In this document: positions 10,020 to 19,900 of the stretch, piece by piece
Layout of the letters: each line of letters opens with the position of its first letter
Position numbering within the stretch: the stretch's first letter is position 1
Source: Sphaeroforma arctica JP610
Lineage: Eukaryota > Opisthokonta > Ichthyosporea > Ichthyophonida
DNA length: 36,108 nt
Assembly (NCBI RefSeq): GCF_001186125.1
Contig: NW_014040451.1
Span: 51,675 to 87,782 of the forward strand
Direction of reading: 5' to 3'
Made by a program: the position numbers and the translations under genes
Notes under the pieces: model-generated
The model's input: only the letters and a program-made list of their open reading frames with translations
The model's database searches: none
What the model was told of the DNA's origin: nothing

Positions 10020-10759
10020 AAGTTATAGATGAGCTAAAGATTAGGGGATTTAAGACTGTGACTATTGTCTTTATGGCTCCGCTCTATTCACTCAATACTT
10101 CGGTCTAGGTTTATTTGGTGTCAGTAACTAAGATCAGATTTCATTTCATTGGATGTATGATATTTCGTTTTATATCATTTCATGCCTCGAAACAATCTCT
10201 CAATCGCAATTACAATTAAAATAACTCTAAGTCCAACTTAAAAGAAATCAAAAACACCATGATGGTACAGTTAAATGTCTGTACCTATACCCCATCACAT
10301 GGTACCTAGCTCTCCATCCCATTGAAGGCATAGACGGGCACATCTAGTTGGCTGGCCAGGAGGGATCATTTTTATGCCCCATTTCACAGTGGGCTATCTC
10401 GCGCTGAGAGTATTCGGTAATACAACATGTGTCATCAAGTGTCAATATCACCTGAGACTCACCCATTTGTTGTATCCCAATATTTTGATGGAAAACATAT
10501 CATAATAGAAAAACCATCATATCAATATCAACAGAGTCTCCGGCCTCTGTCGTATACAATTGTATTTCCAAATATCTCAAAATAAATTGTTTGTTTGTTT
10601 GTTTGTTTTCTGCCAATTCAATACATCTATAATTAGATTATTTGACAACTATACAGATACAAATATCTACAATTGCGTTTCAACGTATACCAGTTTTATA
10701 ACCATAATAGCATTTAACCGTTAATACGGTTATAATTTACGTTAACATGTGCTTCTACT
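10020..10759 (-). repeat. LTR1, the 3' LTR of element A (left end approximate)
   Basis: The segment 10411-10759 matches 22678-22920 of LTR3 closely (shared GGTAATACAACATGTG and GTTAATACGGTTATAATTTA). The left part is only weakly similar to LTR2: both have a GGCACATCT-GTTGGCTG core, then CATCTCGC or TATCTCGC, then GTATTC. A (TTTG)n microsatellite lies near 10589-10606. The left boundary is estimated from the length of the other LTRs and the end of copia similarity. Confidence 0.6.
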
Positions 10760-10910
10760 ATAGGGACCCGTTATATGTGATTTGAAGCACATAGACTCAA
10801 AAAGCTCACATGAATTGTACAAGCGAATAGAAGAAACGGGTTTCGATCATATAATGGCCTCAATGCTTATATTATATTCTCTTAGACAAAGTATACTTAG
10901 ACTTTATAAG

Positions 10911-11411
10911 TTACTCGGTTACTCTATTACGTTTGGGTTTAGGTCCTTGAGGTCCCCGATGGTGGATGGGGCGTTTCTTAGTGCCTTTAGGAGGTACATA
11001 CATTCCATGGTCTTCGAAAATAGAAATGAATAATGTCTGCGGATAGACCTTGATTACATCAGGTCGTTTGTTTTTAGGTAAGATCGCGTCTGCGTCTGCC
11101 TTGTTCTTATGTAGACGCTTACGAAACTTCTTATTAAAAGCCTTCAATACATCTGGATTATCGAATGCCGATGGAGGTAGATCGTATTTTGCGCCATCTG
11201 CAAACTCCGTTGTGTAGTAAGTGATACTCTCATGTATGTACTTCCACAGCATTTTTTTAAACTTGTAAAACATAAGAAGTGTAGTAGCTTCACGTGTGCG
11301 ACGAAGGATGATTTCTGTCGTTGGAATTTGATGTGAACCGATATTAAGAGTACTTGAACCGACAACATTGTTAACTTCATGAGTTCCGCTCTTCTTATCG
11401 GCCACTCTCAA
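10911..11411 (-). pseudogene. Chromodomain-like C-terminal tail of element A
   Basis: The minus-strand product contains YYTTEFADGAKYDLPPSAF, then a helix, then KFRKRLHKN. The tails of B and C have the same frame: Y-Y-x-T-x-F-x-D-G, then [ST]-x-A-F, then a helix and R-L-H-K. This resembles a divergent chromodomain (aromatic cage strand, turn, acidic/Trp strand, terminal helix) and sits at the usual place after integrase. A basic Pro-rich end follows. Part of a broken element. Confidence 0.55.
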
Positions 11412-11503
11412 TTAACTGGGTACAGACACAAATGAACGAGACACCGGATTCAGTCACTGGTACAACACCCGCTCACTATTTCAGGGGCCGTCTCGGATGG
11501 TGT

Positions 11504-11890
11504 TCATTTGGTGGTTTCAACTGGACCTATTCGACATATTATTGTATGTCGCCAAAGAGTCTTCTGGACTGCACGGGTACCCTGATAGATGAAAGTATCT
11601 ACCGCTCTATCCACATATATGGGCTCACATTGTATCATCGATATCAAATGTGGTAGCCATTTATCTGAATGTCTTAACGGGTAACACAACGTGATGGTAG
11701 CATCTTGTATATGAACATATTTCAGCAATTGTGGTATCAGCAACCACGGTGGATTCGCCCATGCGTTCTCATCGGATAAGTCGATTTGAAACCCATCACC
11801 GTCTGGATGTTCCAGAGTCCGGTATCGCGGTATGATGTGCTGCAAACATGTCGATGGTATGTGGTCCATGTATATTGTCTGCAATTTTAA
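11504..11890 (-). pseudogene. DIRS-like methyltransferase-like segment of element A
   Basis: The product reads DGFQIDLSDENAWANPPWLL, with N-P-P-W at 11744-11755. A hydrophobic strand (ATITLCYPL) and then the TPWRHTI-like segment shared with B and C follow. N-P-P-[YFW] is the catalytic motif of amino-methyltransferases. The segment directly follows RNase H. Part of a broken element. Confidence 0.6.
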
Positions 11891-11959
11891 ACCACCTAGG
11901 ATTCGCCATCCAATCCAATCCGTAGCTAACAATCCACGGACCATCTTGTCGAAGTCCTG

Positions 11960-12320
11960 TACAAAGCACAACAGCATATCCGGTAAGTGATTGTGTATGC
12001 CCGATATATGTGTTATGCTGAAAGAAAACTTTGCGATCGTATCGTGCCATCGACTGACCAATTGTGCATTGGGTTTCATGTCTTTTAAGTGTTGCAACGA
12101 TTTCTGATCGCACAGTACATTAAAATGTGTACCGTAAACGTAGTCCTTAAAATGAGTGAGTGCAGTTACAACAGCTAGCAGCTCCTGTTGCACCGTCGGA
12201 TAATTGATTTGTGACGAGTTCATAGCCCTGCTAAAGAACTGCACGTATCTTGGTTTAATACAGAACGCCTCCTAGCGCCATGTCGGATGCGTCTGTAGCC
12301 ACCATGAAGGGCACTCCATC
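11960..12320 (-). pseudogene. RNase H region of element A
   Basis: The minus strand has V-A-T-D-A-S-D-M-A-L-G-G near 12270-12305. Next come FFSRAMNSSQINYPTVQQEL near 12180-12240 (the catalytic Glu block) and CDQKSLQHL. The end is an I-H-N-x-L-P-D-M-L stretch. This order is standard for Ty3/gypsy RNase H. Part of a broken element. Confidence 0.75.
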
Positions 12321-12419
12321 TTTTGGTGGCTGGACTATTGGAGCTTGTTGAACTACTGTTTTGAGCTGCTTAAAGGCATCATCACATTCTTTGGTCTATA
12401 ACGTTCCTAATTTGCCCTT

Positions 12420-13250
12420 ATAGCATCGTCAATGTCCGAAAGACTTCAGGTAGCTCGCCAGGTGGGAACTTCATCTGACAGGAAGTTGACGAATTCGCAC
12501 ATGCTGTTAACGTCCTTGCCTGTAGTGGGGGTTCTCCAATCCAGTAAGTATTCTACCTTTCCAGGGTCGATCATAATACCTTCCCCAGATAATCGATAAC
12601 CCAACAGTTGTATTTTGTTCACACCGAAATGACATTTCTTGCTGTTGATCTTAAACCTGTGTTCGTTGAGCCTCACCAGTACTTCCCGCACAACCCTGTC
12701 ATGCTCCTCTTTAGTTTTAGTAAACACGACAATGTCGTCTATATACACTTGTACATTATCCATGTCTCTAAACAGGTCTTGCATGATTTGATGAAAGAGG
12801 GCTGGTAACATATGTAAACCAAAAGGGGCTCCTTTAAACGAATACTGCTGTCCATCCCAAGTGAAGGTGAAATACTTCCGGTGTGGCTTGTATATCTTCA
12901 TTTGATGGTAGCCTTGCTTCAAATCGATGGTCGAAAATATCTTGCACCTTCCATTTTTCTCAGCATTCCGTTGATTCTTGGTAAATGAAAGTTGTGTGAG
13001 AGTATAAGAGAGTTTGTAGGACTCATATCCAAACACACGCGAACCTTCTTTAACGTACCGTCGGAGTTGAACTGGTCTACAGCCAAGAGCGCTAAGTTGA
13101 CAGGGGTAGGTTCATAGTTGACTGCAATTACCCCGTCTTCTAACCATGCTTTAACTTGTTCTCATACTACTTGTTCGTGACGCCACGCTACGTAGTTCCG
13201 CGTTGGACATTTCAACTTCGAAAAGTCTACTTTTGTCAAGTCTGAGCTCA
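12420..13250 (-). pseudogene. Reverse transcriptase region of element A
   Basis: Visible blocks are STIDLKQGYHQM near 12905-12940, YFTFTWDGQQYSFKGAPFGL near 12810-12870, and VQVYIDDIVVF near 12725-12757 (the Y-x-D-D catalytic block). Further down is LGYRLSGEGIMIDPGKVEYL near 12545-12605. This is a typical Ty3/gypsy RT. Part of a broken element. Confidence 0.85.
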
Positions 13251-13510
13251 CGATTCGTTGTTGAATCTAAACTGAGCCCCGTCGGTGATCTTTAACTTGT
13301 TGTTCTCAAAAATAAGATCCTTTAGCTTCTCTGTGAATTGGGGTATTAATTCTTTCACAGTCTTAGAAGGCTTGTATACAGGCTTCAGCAGATTCTCGTC
13401 TGACTGATTCTTCTGGGGGTAGATGTTTGTCGGCAAACCGGTAATCGTTATACCTAGCAACAATAAATATCCCATTCCCATTATTAAATCATAGTCTGGC
13501 GAAGTGTTAC
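13248..13510 (-). pseudogene. Protease end and protease-RT linker of element A
   Basis: The stretch LLLGITITGLPTNIYPQKNQ, then SDENLLKP, corresponds to the segment of B that follows the protease (LGITVTGLP, D-Q-S-D-D-N). The shared D-Q-S-D-[DE]-N block is specific to the A/B/C group. Part of a broken element. Confidence 0.55.
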
Positions 13511-13542
13511 AGACAACTGCCTTCCATTCGGCTCATGTTGGG

Positions 13543-14680
13543 TCATGCGCCAGCTGCAATCTGTCTCAGCACAGTCCTTGGTCTCCTTGTACTTCGGTTT
13601 AGGAGGATCGGCTGCCTGATTAGACTTATTGCCCAAAGCCCCTCAAGTGTTGACATTGTTCTTTGACCATCAGCACCTTGCACTTGCTTGTTCTTCTGGA
13701 CTCCTCTGTCACACCCTTTGTTCCCTTTGTTGTTTTCCACACCCGTATGAGAGTCTCGGCCGTTACCTGGTCCTCCATTCGCGTTGGGCACCGTCTTCTT
13801 AGTAGACGGTGTGAATTTCACCACAGAACTCGGCCGTTTCGAAAACGTCTAGTCTGCTCTCGAGTAAAATTCAGTCCAAGACAAGTCGGCGAGTTTCATG
13901 ATGCCGTAAGTTGGCCCTTCAATCGAAATCTCACGTACCTTGTCTGGAAACGATTGACGCATATCTGCGTACAACACCTATTGATCTTTTCGGTGAAGAG
14001 CTGAGCAGAAAATGGTTTGTACCCACAGGACGCACATACTCAGCTTGTCTGGCGACATTTCTTGCGTCTGAGCACGTTGTATGTGAGTGTCCAGTTTCAG
14101 GAGGTAATGTGACACTGGTGTTCCTTCGTCCGGTGGTACCATTATCGATACCAATAGTTCCGGTCTAGGATCGGTTGAGAACAGATGGACTATCATCTCG
14201 CTCTGTTCATTCCACGTCTTCAGCTTTGTTATAGCAGCCTTAACCTTCTCCAACTTATTATACTTATAAGATGACGGCTTAAAACTCTGTTGCGCAGCCT
14301 CAAACCATAGGTTCTTACGTAAATTTGCAGTAAGCATGATTTGACCAAACTCTTTCAAAGATCGTGACAATAACGCTAAGTTACTCGTATCGATTTAGTT
14401 CTTACGGTCTTTCCGATCTGGACGATACGTAGTGGGTAACTTACCTATGTCCTTGACGAACTTCTTACTGTCCACTGACTTTTCAGCGTGTATGATGCGT
14501 AGCTCCGTATCGATCTTGAATTGAAAGTGCCTCGCCAATGTCATTCTCAAGCTGGCTTACTCTATCTTCCCTTGATCTATTGCTAGCGTCACCTCTTCTT
14601 CTGCATTTAGCATTCGAGCAGTGAAATCAGCAATCTTCTTGTCACTCTCCGAAATCTCGTCAACTGCCGTGTTTGTCTCC
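13543..14680 (-). pseudogene. gag region of element A
   Basis: Minus-strand frames at 13978-14370 (helical, Lys/Gln/Leu-rich) and 13543-13824 (very basic, Asn/Gly/Lys-rich) occupy the gag position between LTR2 and the protease. The second has the composition of a nucleocapsid tail. No family-specific motif was recognised. Part of a broken element. Confidence 0.45.
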
Positions 14681-14689
14681 TTCAATCCA
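14671..14689 (-). promoter_or_regulatory. Candidate tRNA primer binding site of element A
   Basis: Immediately inside LTR2 on the minus strand is TGGATTGAAGGAGACAAAC. A TGG start next to the ACA terminus of the LTR is the classic primer-binding-site layout, pairing with the CCA end of a tRNA. The tRNA was not identified. Confidence 0.5.
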
Positions 14690-15435
14690 TGTAATATTCG
14701 GTCTCTCAAGGCGATATTAACACCTTAGAGTAATTAAACGCTTAGGTTAAGTCTAAGTATAAATAATTTCGAAGTAAATAAACGAAATGAGTCTTTTAGT
14801 AAAGTTAGGTATGCCTCGTGAAAACAGCAATACTCTGAGGGATTGTGAGGCTGAGACATTGCCTATATATAGTCCTCTCAGTACTGTTTTCGCCGAAAGG
14901 ATTTTATTCAGTGTTTCGTTGTCGCTCTAATAGAAACTATGGTATATATCGTTGGGGCGAATCCGAGAGACTCATAAAATCCTATCTTTAGAAAAAAAAG
15001 AAAAGAAAGACTCTTGATGTCCATAGTTATTGCAATACTAAATAACTTGCCACTTATCAAGAATTACCGACTTAGCCTTCATCAGATTGGCACATCTGGT
15101 TGGCTGAACGGGGGATAAACTAAGCAACGCTAATAGTCGTTAGAAACCTATGTTCGGTTGAGCCATCTCGCTACCGAAGTATTCAGATATAAATAGGTTT
15201 GGAAGGATAATATAGTTATATTAATAGAACTAGACCAAATATTATATTTGGTATTTTACTGGGGCCTTTTAATGGCCTTGTCCAAATATATGATATGTAA
15301 AAGGGAAAAGGTATTTAATTAATAAAAACCGTTGAAGACCATTTAAGAGTTTACGTACTTTTAAGAGTACGTTTTACGTACTATTAAGAGTACGTTTATA
15401 TTACAAGATTTTAATGTAGAGGCCCGGCTTTTACA
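14690..15435 (-). repeat. LTR2, shared by elements A (5') and B (3')
   Basis: On the minus strand this 746-bp LTR starts TGTAAAAGCC and ends ATTACA, giving TGT...ACA termini. A TGG primer-site-like sequence abuts one side (element A) and a polypurine tract abuts the other (element B), so it has the flanks expected of both a 5' and a 3' LTR. Its left about 575 bp match LTR3 at roughly nine in ten bases by eye, while the rest (15267-15435) does not match LTR3. Confidence 0.75.
15353..15395. repeat. Twin palindromes in the U3 part of LTR2
   Basis: Two tandem 20-bp hairpin-forming units with ACGTACT and AGTACGT arms lie at 15353-15372 and 15376-15395. The U3 position suggests a possible transcription-factor or regulatory site, but nothing ties it to a known factor. 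Confidence 0.7.
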
Positions 15436-15452
15436 CAGCCCCCACCCAGCTT
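15436..15452 (-). promoter_or_regulatory. Polypurine tract of element B
   Basis: On the minus strand AAAGCTGGGTGGGGGCTG directly precedes the TGTAAAAG terminus of LTR2. This resembles the tract of element 1 (AAAGTTGGGGGGC before TGTAG). Confidence 0.7.
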
Positions 15453-15589
15453 TGAGACCCAGGAGAAGCAAGTTGCTCACTCAAGCTGATTATGAGTCAA
15501 AAAGCGAGAAAGGAAAACGGGTTGAAAACATTAAGTAGCATAACGTATAGTTAATGTTTCTCAGGCGGAGAAGTTAAGCGTTCTGGGAT

Positions 15590-16015
15590 ACCCTGTGAGT
15601 TTTGGGTTTAGTTCCAGTAGGTCCGTGGTGGTCTACTGGACATTCCTTACGCTTCAATGTTTTTGGAATATATGAAGGATGAGCAGTAAAGCTCGGGATA
15701 AATGCTGTTGGCGGGTAAGTTTTAACTTCCGTGCCTTCAGACGATGGAAACATGCTATCTTTTTCAGCCCGTGACTTATGTAGGCGTTTACGCCATTTTC
15801 TGATGAAGGCCTTTAAATGGTCCTGATTGTCAAAAGCATCTGAAGTTAACTCAGTGATTGTACCGTCTATAAAGCGTGTACGATAGTATATATATCCTCC
15901 TTTATCCGTTCTCCATATAATATCTTTGAATTCGGAGCGGTCAAGAGGTGCAGTATAATCATGTCTTCTTGCGAGAACAATCTCAGTAGTCGGAATTCGA
16001 CTAGTGCCTATATTT
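15590..16015 (-). pseudogene. Chromodomain-like C-terminal tail of element B
   Basis: The product has IYYRTRFIDGTITELTSDAF, a helix, then KWRKRLHKS, and ends in a basic Pro/His/Gly-rich stretch. The layout matches the A and C tails. It probably targets integration to chromatin, inferred from position and the chromodomain-like strand pattern. Part of a broken element. Confidence 0.55.
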
Positions 16016-17110
16016 AAAGCACATACTTTTAGTGTCTCCTACAGAGATTATATATGGTCCTATCCATTTCGATGTTAGTACAGTAGCATCGTAATTACGT
16101 TGACGGATGTTAACTCTGTCTCCAACCTGATACTCTGATATCGTTTTGGTAGCATTCCATTTATTTTGCCTTTTTAATAAGGCCACATTAGGTGTCTCTC
16201 GCAAGCAAGGATATACATCGTTGTGTATTCGTTGTACCTTCTCTAACCATGGTAACTCATGGCGATCAGGTTCGTCCTTGTTAAAGGGTATTTGTAACTC
16301 ACTATATGTGCCACGAAAATAGTGAGCGGGTGTTGTACCTGTAGCCGGATCAGCACACTCGTTCATCTGTGTCTGTACCCACTTAAGGTGGTACGGCCAA
16401 TCATCTGCATCATCCGTTAATGCAGTACGTAAGACGAAATTAAGTCTTCTGTGGCGCGTTTCATTAGCGCATTGTGTTTGTGGTTTATATGGTACACCCC
16501 TTTTATGGCTTATGCCTGACACGAGTACTAACGTTTCCATTACGTCATCGCAGAACTCGCTACCGTTATCAGTGCACATTATACCCGGCCACCCGTGGTC
16601 AGCAAAGACTTGGCAACATAATTCTGCCACGGTCTGCGTATTCATATCCTTTAATGGATAGAGCAAGTTAAACCGTGACGCCACATCAAAGAAGTGGCAT
16701 ACGTAACGGTCGCCTGTGTGCTCGGACGTGGGCAGGTCAACCAGATCAATGATGACCCTGCGCCATGGAACATCTTCAGTCACACTCTTAAGCGGTGCGA
16801 GCCCATAGCGCTTGATCTGATTGAGATCACAGTCTGTACATGACTGATATACTCTGTCAACTAAAGTTGCCAGCTTAGGGTGCGCGATCCCTTTTCGCTT
16901 AGCATCTATAAGTGCGTCTACTACGTTCTGGTGCTTCAGCTTATGGTTTTGCGTCAGCCAATCAAGAATGTTTTTATCATTCTGCTCCTCCAGAATAAAG
17001 GTAGGGTGTTGAGAATCCACTTGCGTGGTCTCTAAGTCTGTGGTGTTTCCAGACTCCTGTCCTGCTTTCGCATGAGTGTCATAAGTGCGCTCATGTGCGT
17101 TAGATACACC
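16016..17110 (-). pseudogene. Integrase and GPY/F region of element B
   Basis: The zinc-binding half shows spaced His residues (HKLKHQ; IAHPKL) and SCTDCD near 16825-16848. The core has VIIDLVDLP near 16740-16765 (first Asp), CTDNGSEF near 16553-16577 (second Asp, followed by N-G-S-E-F as in Ty3/gypsy) and CANETRHR near 16455-16480 (Glu). The C-terminal part carries VGDRVNIRQR and K-W-I-G-P-Y, the GPY/F module. It lies in one open frame but belongs to a broken element. Confidence 0.85.
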
Positions 17111-17399
17111 TGACTTATTTAATAGTCGCATTATAAGTGTATATGCTTCGGGATTATCTTTCATTAATCCCTTTAAAAATAGGGTTTGAAAGACTTCGGG
17201 CTTAGACTTTATGTTAATAAACAGAGTCCTAGCTAGAGACTGACACTTCTTAACTGTAGTGTCATTAGTAGATTGTATTTCTTGTGTACAGACTTCAAGT
17301 GCTGTGTTGCCTTTGAACTGCTTAACGTTCAATATATTGGCGAGTGGAATCTCCGATTCTTTGACCTTGTTAAGGAAGGTCTCAGAAGGGGTCCATTTA

Positions 17400-17880
17400 G
17401 TTGTTCCAATGGGACCTACACGACATATTATAGTATGTCTCCAGGGCGTCTTCTGGACGGGTCGGGTACCCTGATATAGGAAAGTATCTACTTCCCTATC
17501 TAAATATATTGGCTCGCATTGTATCATGCTTATTAATTTATTGAGCCATGGATCTTTAGAGTTTTCTTTTTCTTAATAAATCCGCAGTCTCCCTGAATTG
17601 GTTTAAATTTTTTCTAGTTTTTAACCTCCCATTCAACCTACTCCGTAATGGGCAACACAACGTGATGGTAGCTTTGTGTATATGAACATAATTTAGTAAT
17701 TGGGCAATTAAATGCCACGGTGGATTAGCCCACGCATTATGTTTGGAGAGGTCTAGTTGAAAGGCATCTCCTAAAGGATGATTTAAAGTCCTGTAATTCT
17801 TAAGTTGTGCATTATGATGTGCAGTAAACATGTCAACTGTATGTGGCCCAAATATCCTTTGAGCCAGTTCAAACCACCTG
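17400..17880 (-). pseudogene. DIRS-like methyltransferase-like segment of element B
   Basis: The product reads VDMFTAHHNAQLKNYRTL, then DAFQLDLSKHNAWANPPWHL, then KATITLCCPL. N-P-P-W is at 17715-17726. D-x-F, an N some residues on, D-A-F, and N-P-P-W is the order I associate with DIRS elements, whose typical copies have D-L-F-A, a conserved N, D-A-F and P-P-[FW]. It lies between RNase H and integrase. Part of a broken element. Confidence 0.65.
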
Positions 17881-17939
17881 GGGTTACATTTCTAATCAGC
17901 GGCTAGTAACTCACGTACGGATTTATTAAAGTCCGGTAT

Positions 17940-18300
17940 GAAGCGTGATAACATATCTGGTACATGGTTATGTATCCCTGGTAGATTTTTGATATCGAAA
18001 TGAAACTTTGATACCGTATTATGCCATCGGCTCAGTATTTGAGAGCCTGGCTTCATCTCCTTCATATATTGAAGGGACTTCTAATCACACATCAGCGTAA
18101 AAGCTGTTCCGTATAAGTAATCGAGGAAGTGTGTTAGAGCTGCTACTATGGCTAGTAGCTCTTGCTTCACAGTTGGATAATTCAATTGTGATGCATTCAT
18201 TGCTCGGCTAAAGAATTGTATATACCTAGGTTAATTATCTATAATCTGGTATAGTACACGTTCGAGTGCTAAGTCTGATGCGTCCGTTGCTATTTGACTG
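17940..18300 (-). pseudogene. RNase H region of element B
   Basis: The minus strand has IQFFSRAMNAS near 18185-18225, then L-N-Y-P-T-V-K-Q-E-L, and later a block equivalent to the C-D-Q-K-S-L segment of A. The order and spacing match A. Part of a broken element. Confidence 0.7.
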
Positions 18301-19110
18301 GTCCTTGTACAACAGGGGCTTGTTGGACTGCGTGCTTGAGCGCTTTAAATGTGTCATCGCACTCTTCAGTCCACAAGTCCCCTAGTTTGCCTTTATGACA
18401 TTTTAAGTGTCCAAAGGGTTTAAGATAATCAGCCAAGTGTGGTACTCCATCTGAAAAAAAGTTTACAAACCCACACATGCTGTTCACATCTCTTCCTGTA
18501 GTTGGTGTTCGCCATTCTAACAGGTGTTCTATCTTACCGGGGTCGATTTTAATACCTTCCCCAGATATACGATAGCCTAAAAACTGTATTTCGCTCATGG
18601 CGAAGTGACATTTCTTCTCGTTGATCTTGAAGTTTTATTCGTTGAGTCTTTTAAGGACTCGCCTGACTAATATGGCATGTTCGCCCTTAGTTTTATAAAA
18701 GATGACTATGTCATCTATATAGACTTGCACGTTAGGTATGTCTGCAAACNNNNNNNNNNNNNNNNNNNNTAAACCTGTATTGCTTACCTTTCCAGGTAAA
18801 ACCAAAGTACTTACGATGGGGTTCATATATGGATGTAAACACAGTAGCACCTTCCATTCGTCTCAGTAACTCGGTTATATGAGGGAGATGGAAACTATGA
18901 GTCGGCAATAACTTATTTATTGGACTCATATCTAGACATACTCTGACTTTCTTAAATGTCCCGTCAGAGTTGTGTTGATCAACTGCCAATAATGCTAAGT
19001 TAACTGGCGTTTGTTGGTAGTTGATTTCGATTATTCCATCGGTTAACCATTTCTCGACTTGTTCTTTAACTACAGCTTCGTGTCTCCAAGAAACATAGCT
19101 TCTTGAAGGA
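18290..19110 (-). pseudogene. Reverse transcriptase region of element B
   Basis: Blocks seen: VRVCLDMSPINKLLPTHSFH near 18900-18960, YFGFTWKGKQYRF near 18770-18815, VQVYIDDIVIF near 18700-18735 (Y-x-D-D), and LGYRISGEGIKIDPGKIEHL near 18520-18580. The connection toward RNase H contains TPTTGRDVNSMCGFVNF. Part of a broken element that also contains an assembly gap. Confidence 0.85.
18750..18769. other. Assembly gap (20 N)
   Basis: Exactly 20 N lie inside the RT region of element B. A round number indicates a scaffold placeholder, and the true length is unknown. Confidence 0.99.
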
Positions 19111-19640
19111 CATTTGAGCTTAGTAAAGTCTACCTTGGTTAAATCAAGGCTGATGTATCCGTCGTTGAAGCGGAATTTCGCCCAGTCGGTTATTTTTATC
19201 TTCTTATTTACTAATATAAGATCCATCATCTTATCGGCAAAGCCAGGAATTGATTCCGTGACTGTGTCCGATGGTGGTGTATATGGTTTTAGACAATTAT
19301 CGTCTGACTGATCCTTTAATGGATCTATGTTGTTGGGTAAGCCTGTTACGGTTATCCCTAAAGTGAGCAAATCGCTCATTCCTACTATAATGTCGTACTT
19401 CTGTGACATCTTAACGATCACAGCTTGAGTTGTGATATTTCTATCATCGGCCAGGGAGATTTTAACATCTGTGGCCATGGTATCACACTTAGAAGTTTTA
19501 TCATCTGCTAAAATTAGGTGAGTGGTTTGAGTTCGCCTTTCAATGTCTTTCAGTAATGCAAAGCGGTCGGATATACATGAAATTTCTAAACCGGGATCAA
19601 TCAATGCAAGGACTTTATTTTCGTTGCAATATACAGGGAT
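19111..19640 (-). pseudogene. Protease and protease-RT linker of element B
   Basis: Near 19580-19625 the minus strand encodes VLALIDPGLEISCISDR, in the position and hydrophobic context of a retropepsin active site. Further on, YDIIVGMSDLLTLGITVTGL (19340-19410) matches the late protease strand (I-x-G-M-x-x-L). The D-Q-S-D-D-N block and a region linking to RT follow. Part of a broken element. Confidence 0.65.
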
Positions 19641-19689
19641 TATTACATGCTCATCTAAGGAGTCGTTGTATTTCCTTTGTAACGATTGT

Positions 19690-19900
19690 ACCTGGTAGTA
19701 CTTTCACTCCAACTTAATGTCGGGCCTTTTGTCGCAAGACTTGGCGTGATAGCCATTGGTCTTCTCACACTTGTCACACTTAGTAAGAAAGTGTGTACAG
19801 GTGGGTGCATATCTGCCATTCCAATAACCGTTAGGGGTCAATTGGTACATGTCATATCCACACTGTGCGTCGGCACATTTCTTAATCTCCTTAAATGTGG
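19690..19900 (-). pseudogene. Cys/His-rich nucleocapsid segment of element B
   Basis: The minus strand encodes CADAQCGYDMY, then APTCTHFLTKCDKCEKTNGY, then HAKSC. C-x2-C-x6-H-x3-C resembles an expanded zinc knuckle, preceded by further Cys residues that could form a second site. It lies between gag and protease. Part of a broken element. Confidence 0.6.

Larger units (their letters stand above)
10020..15435 (-). mobile_element. Ty3/gypsy element A, broken
   Basis: On the minus strand from high to low coordinates: LTR2, primer-site-like sequence, gag, protease-RT linker, RT, RNase H, methyltransferase-like segment, chromodomain-like tail and LTR1. No full integrase core is visible, and the element is internally rearranged with well over ten breaks. 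Its proteins resemble those of element B closely (about 70% by eye in the RT thumb region) but are clearly a different subfamily. The right LTR appears to be shared with element B. Likely age: moderately old. Confidence 0.75.
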
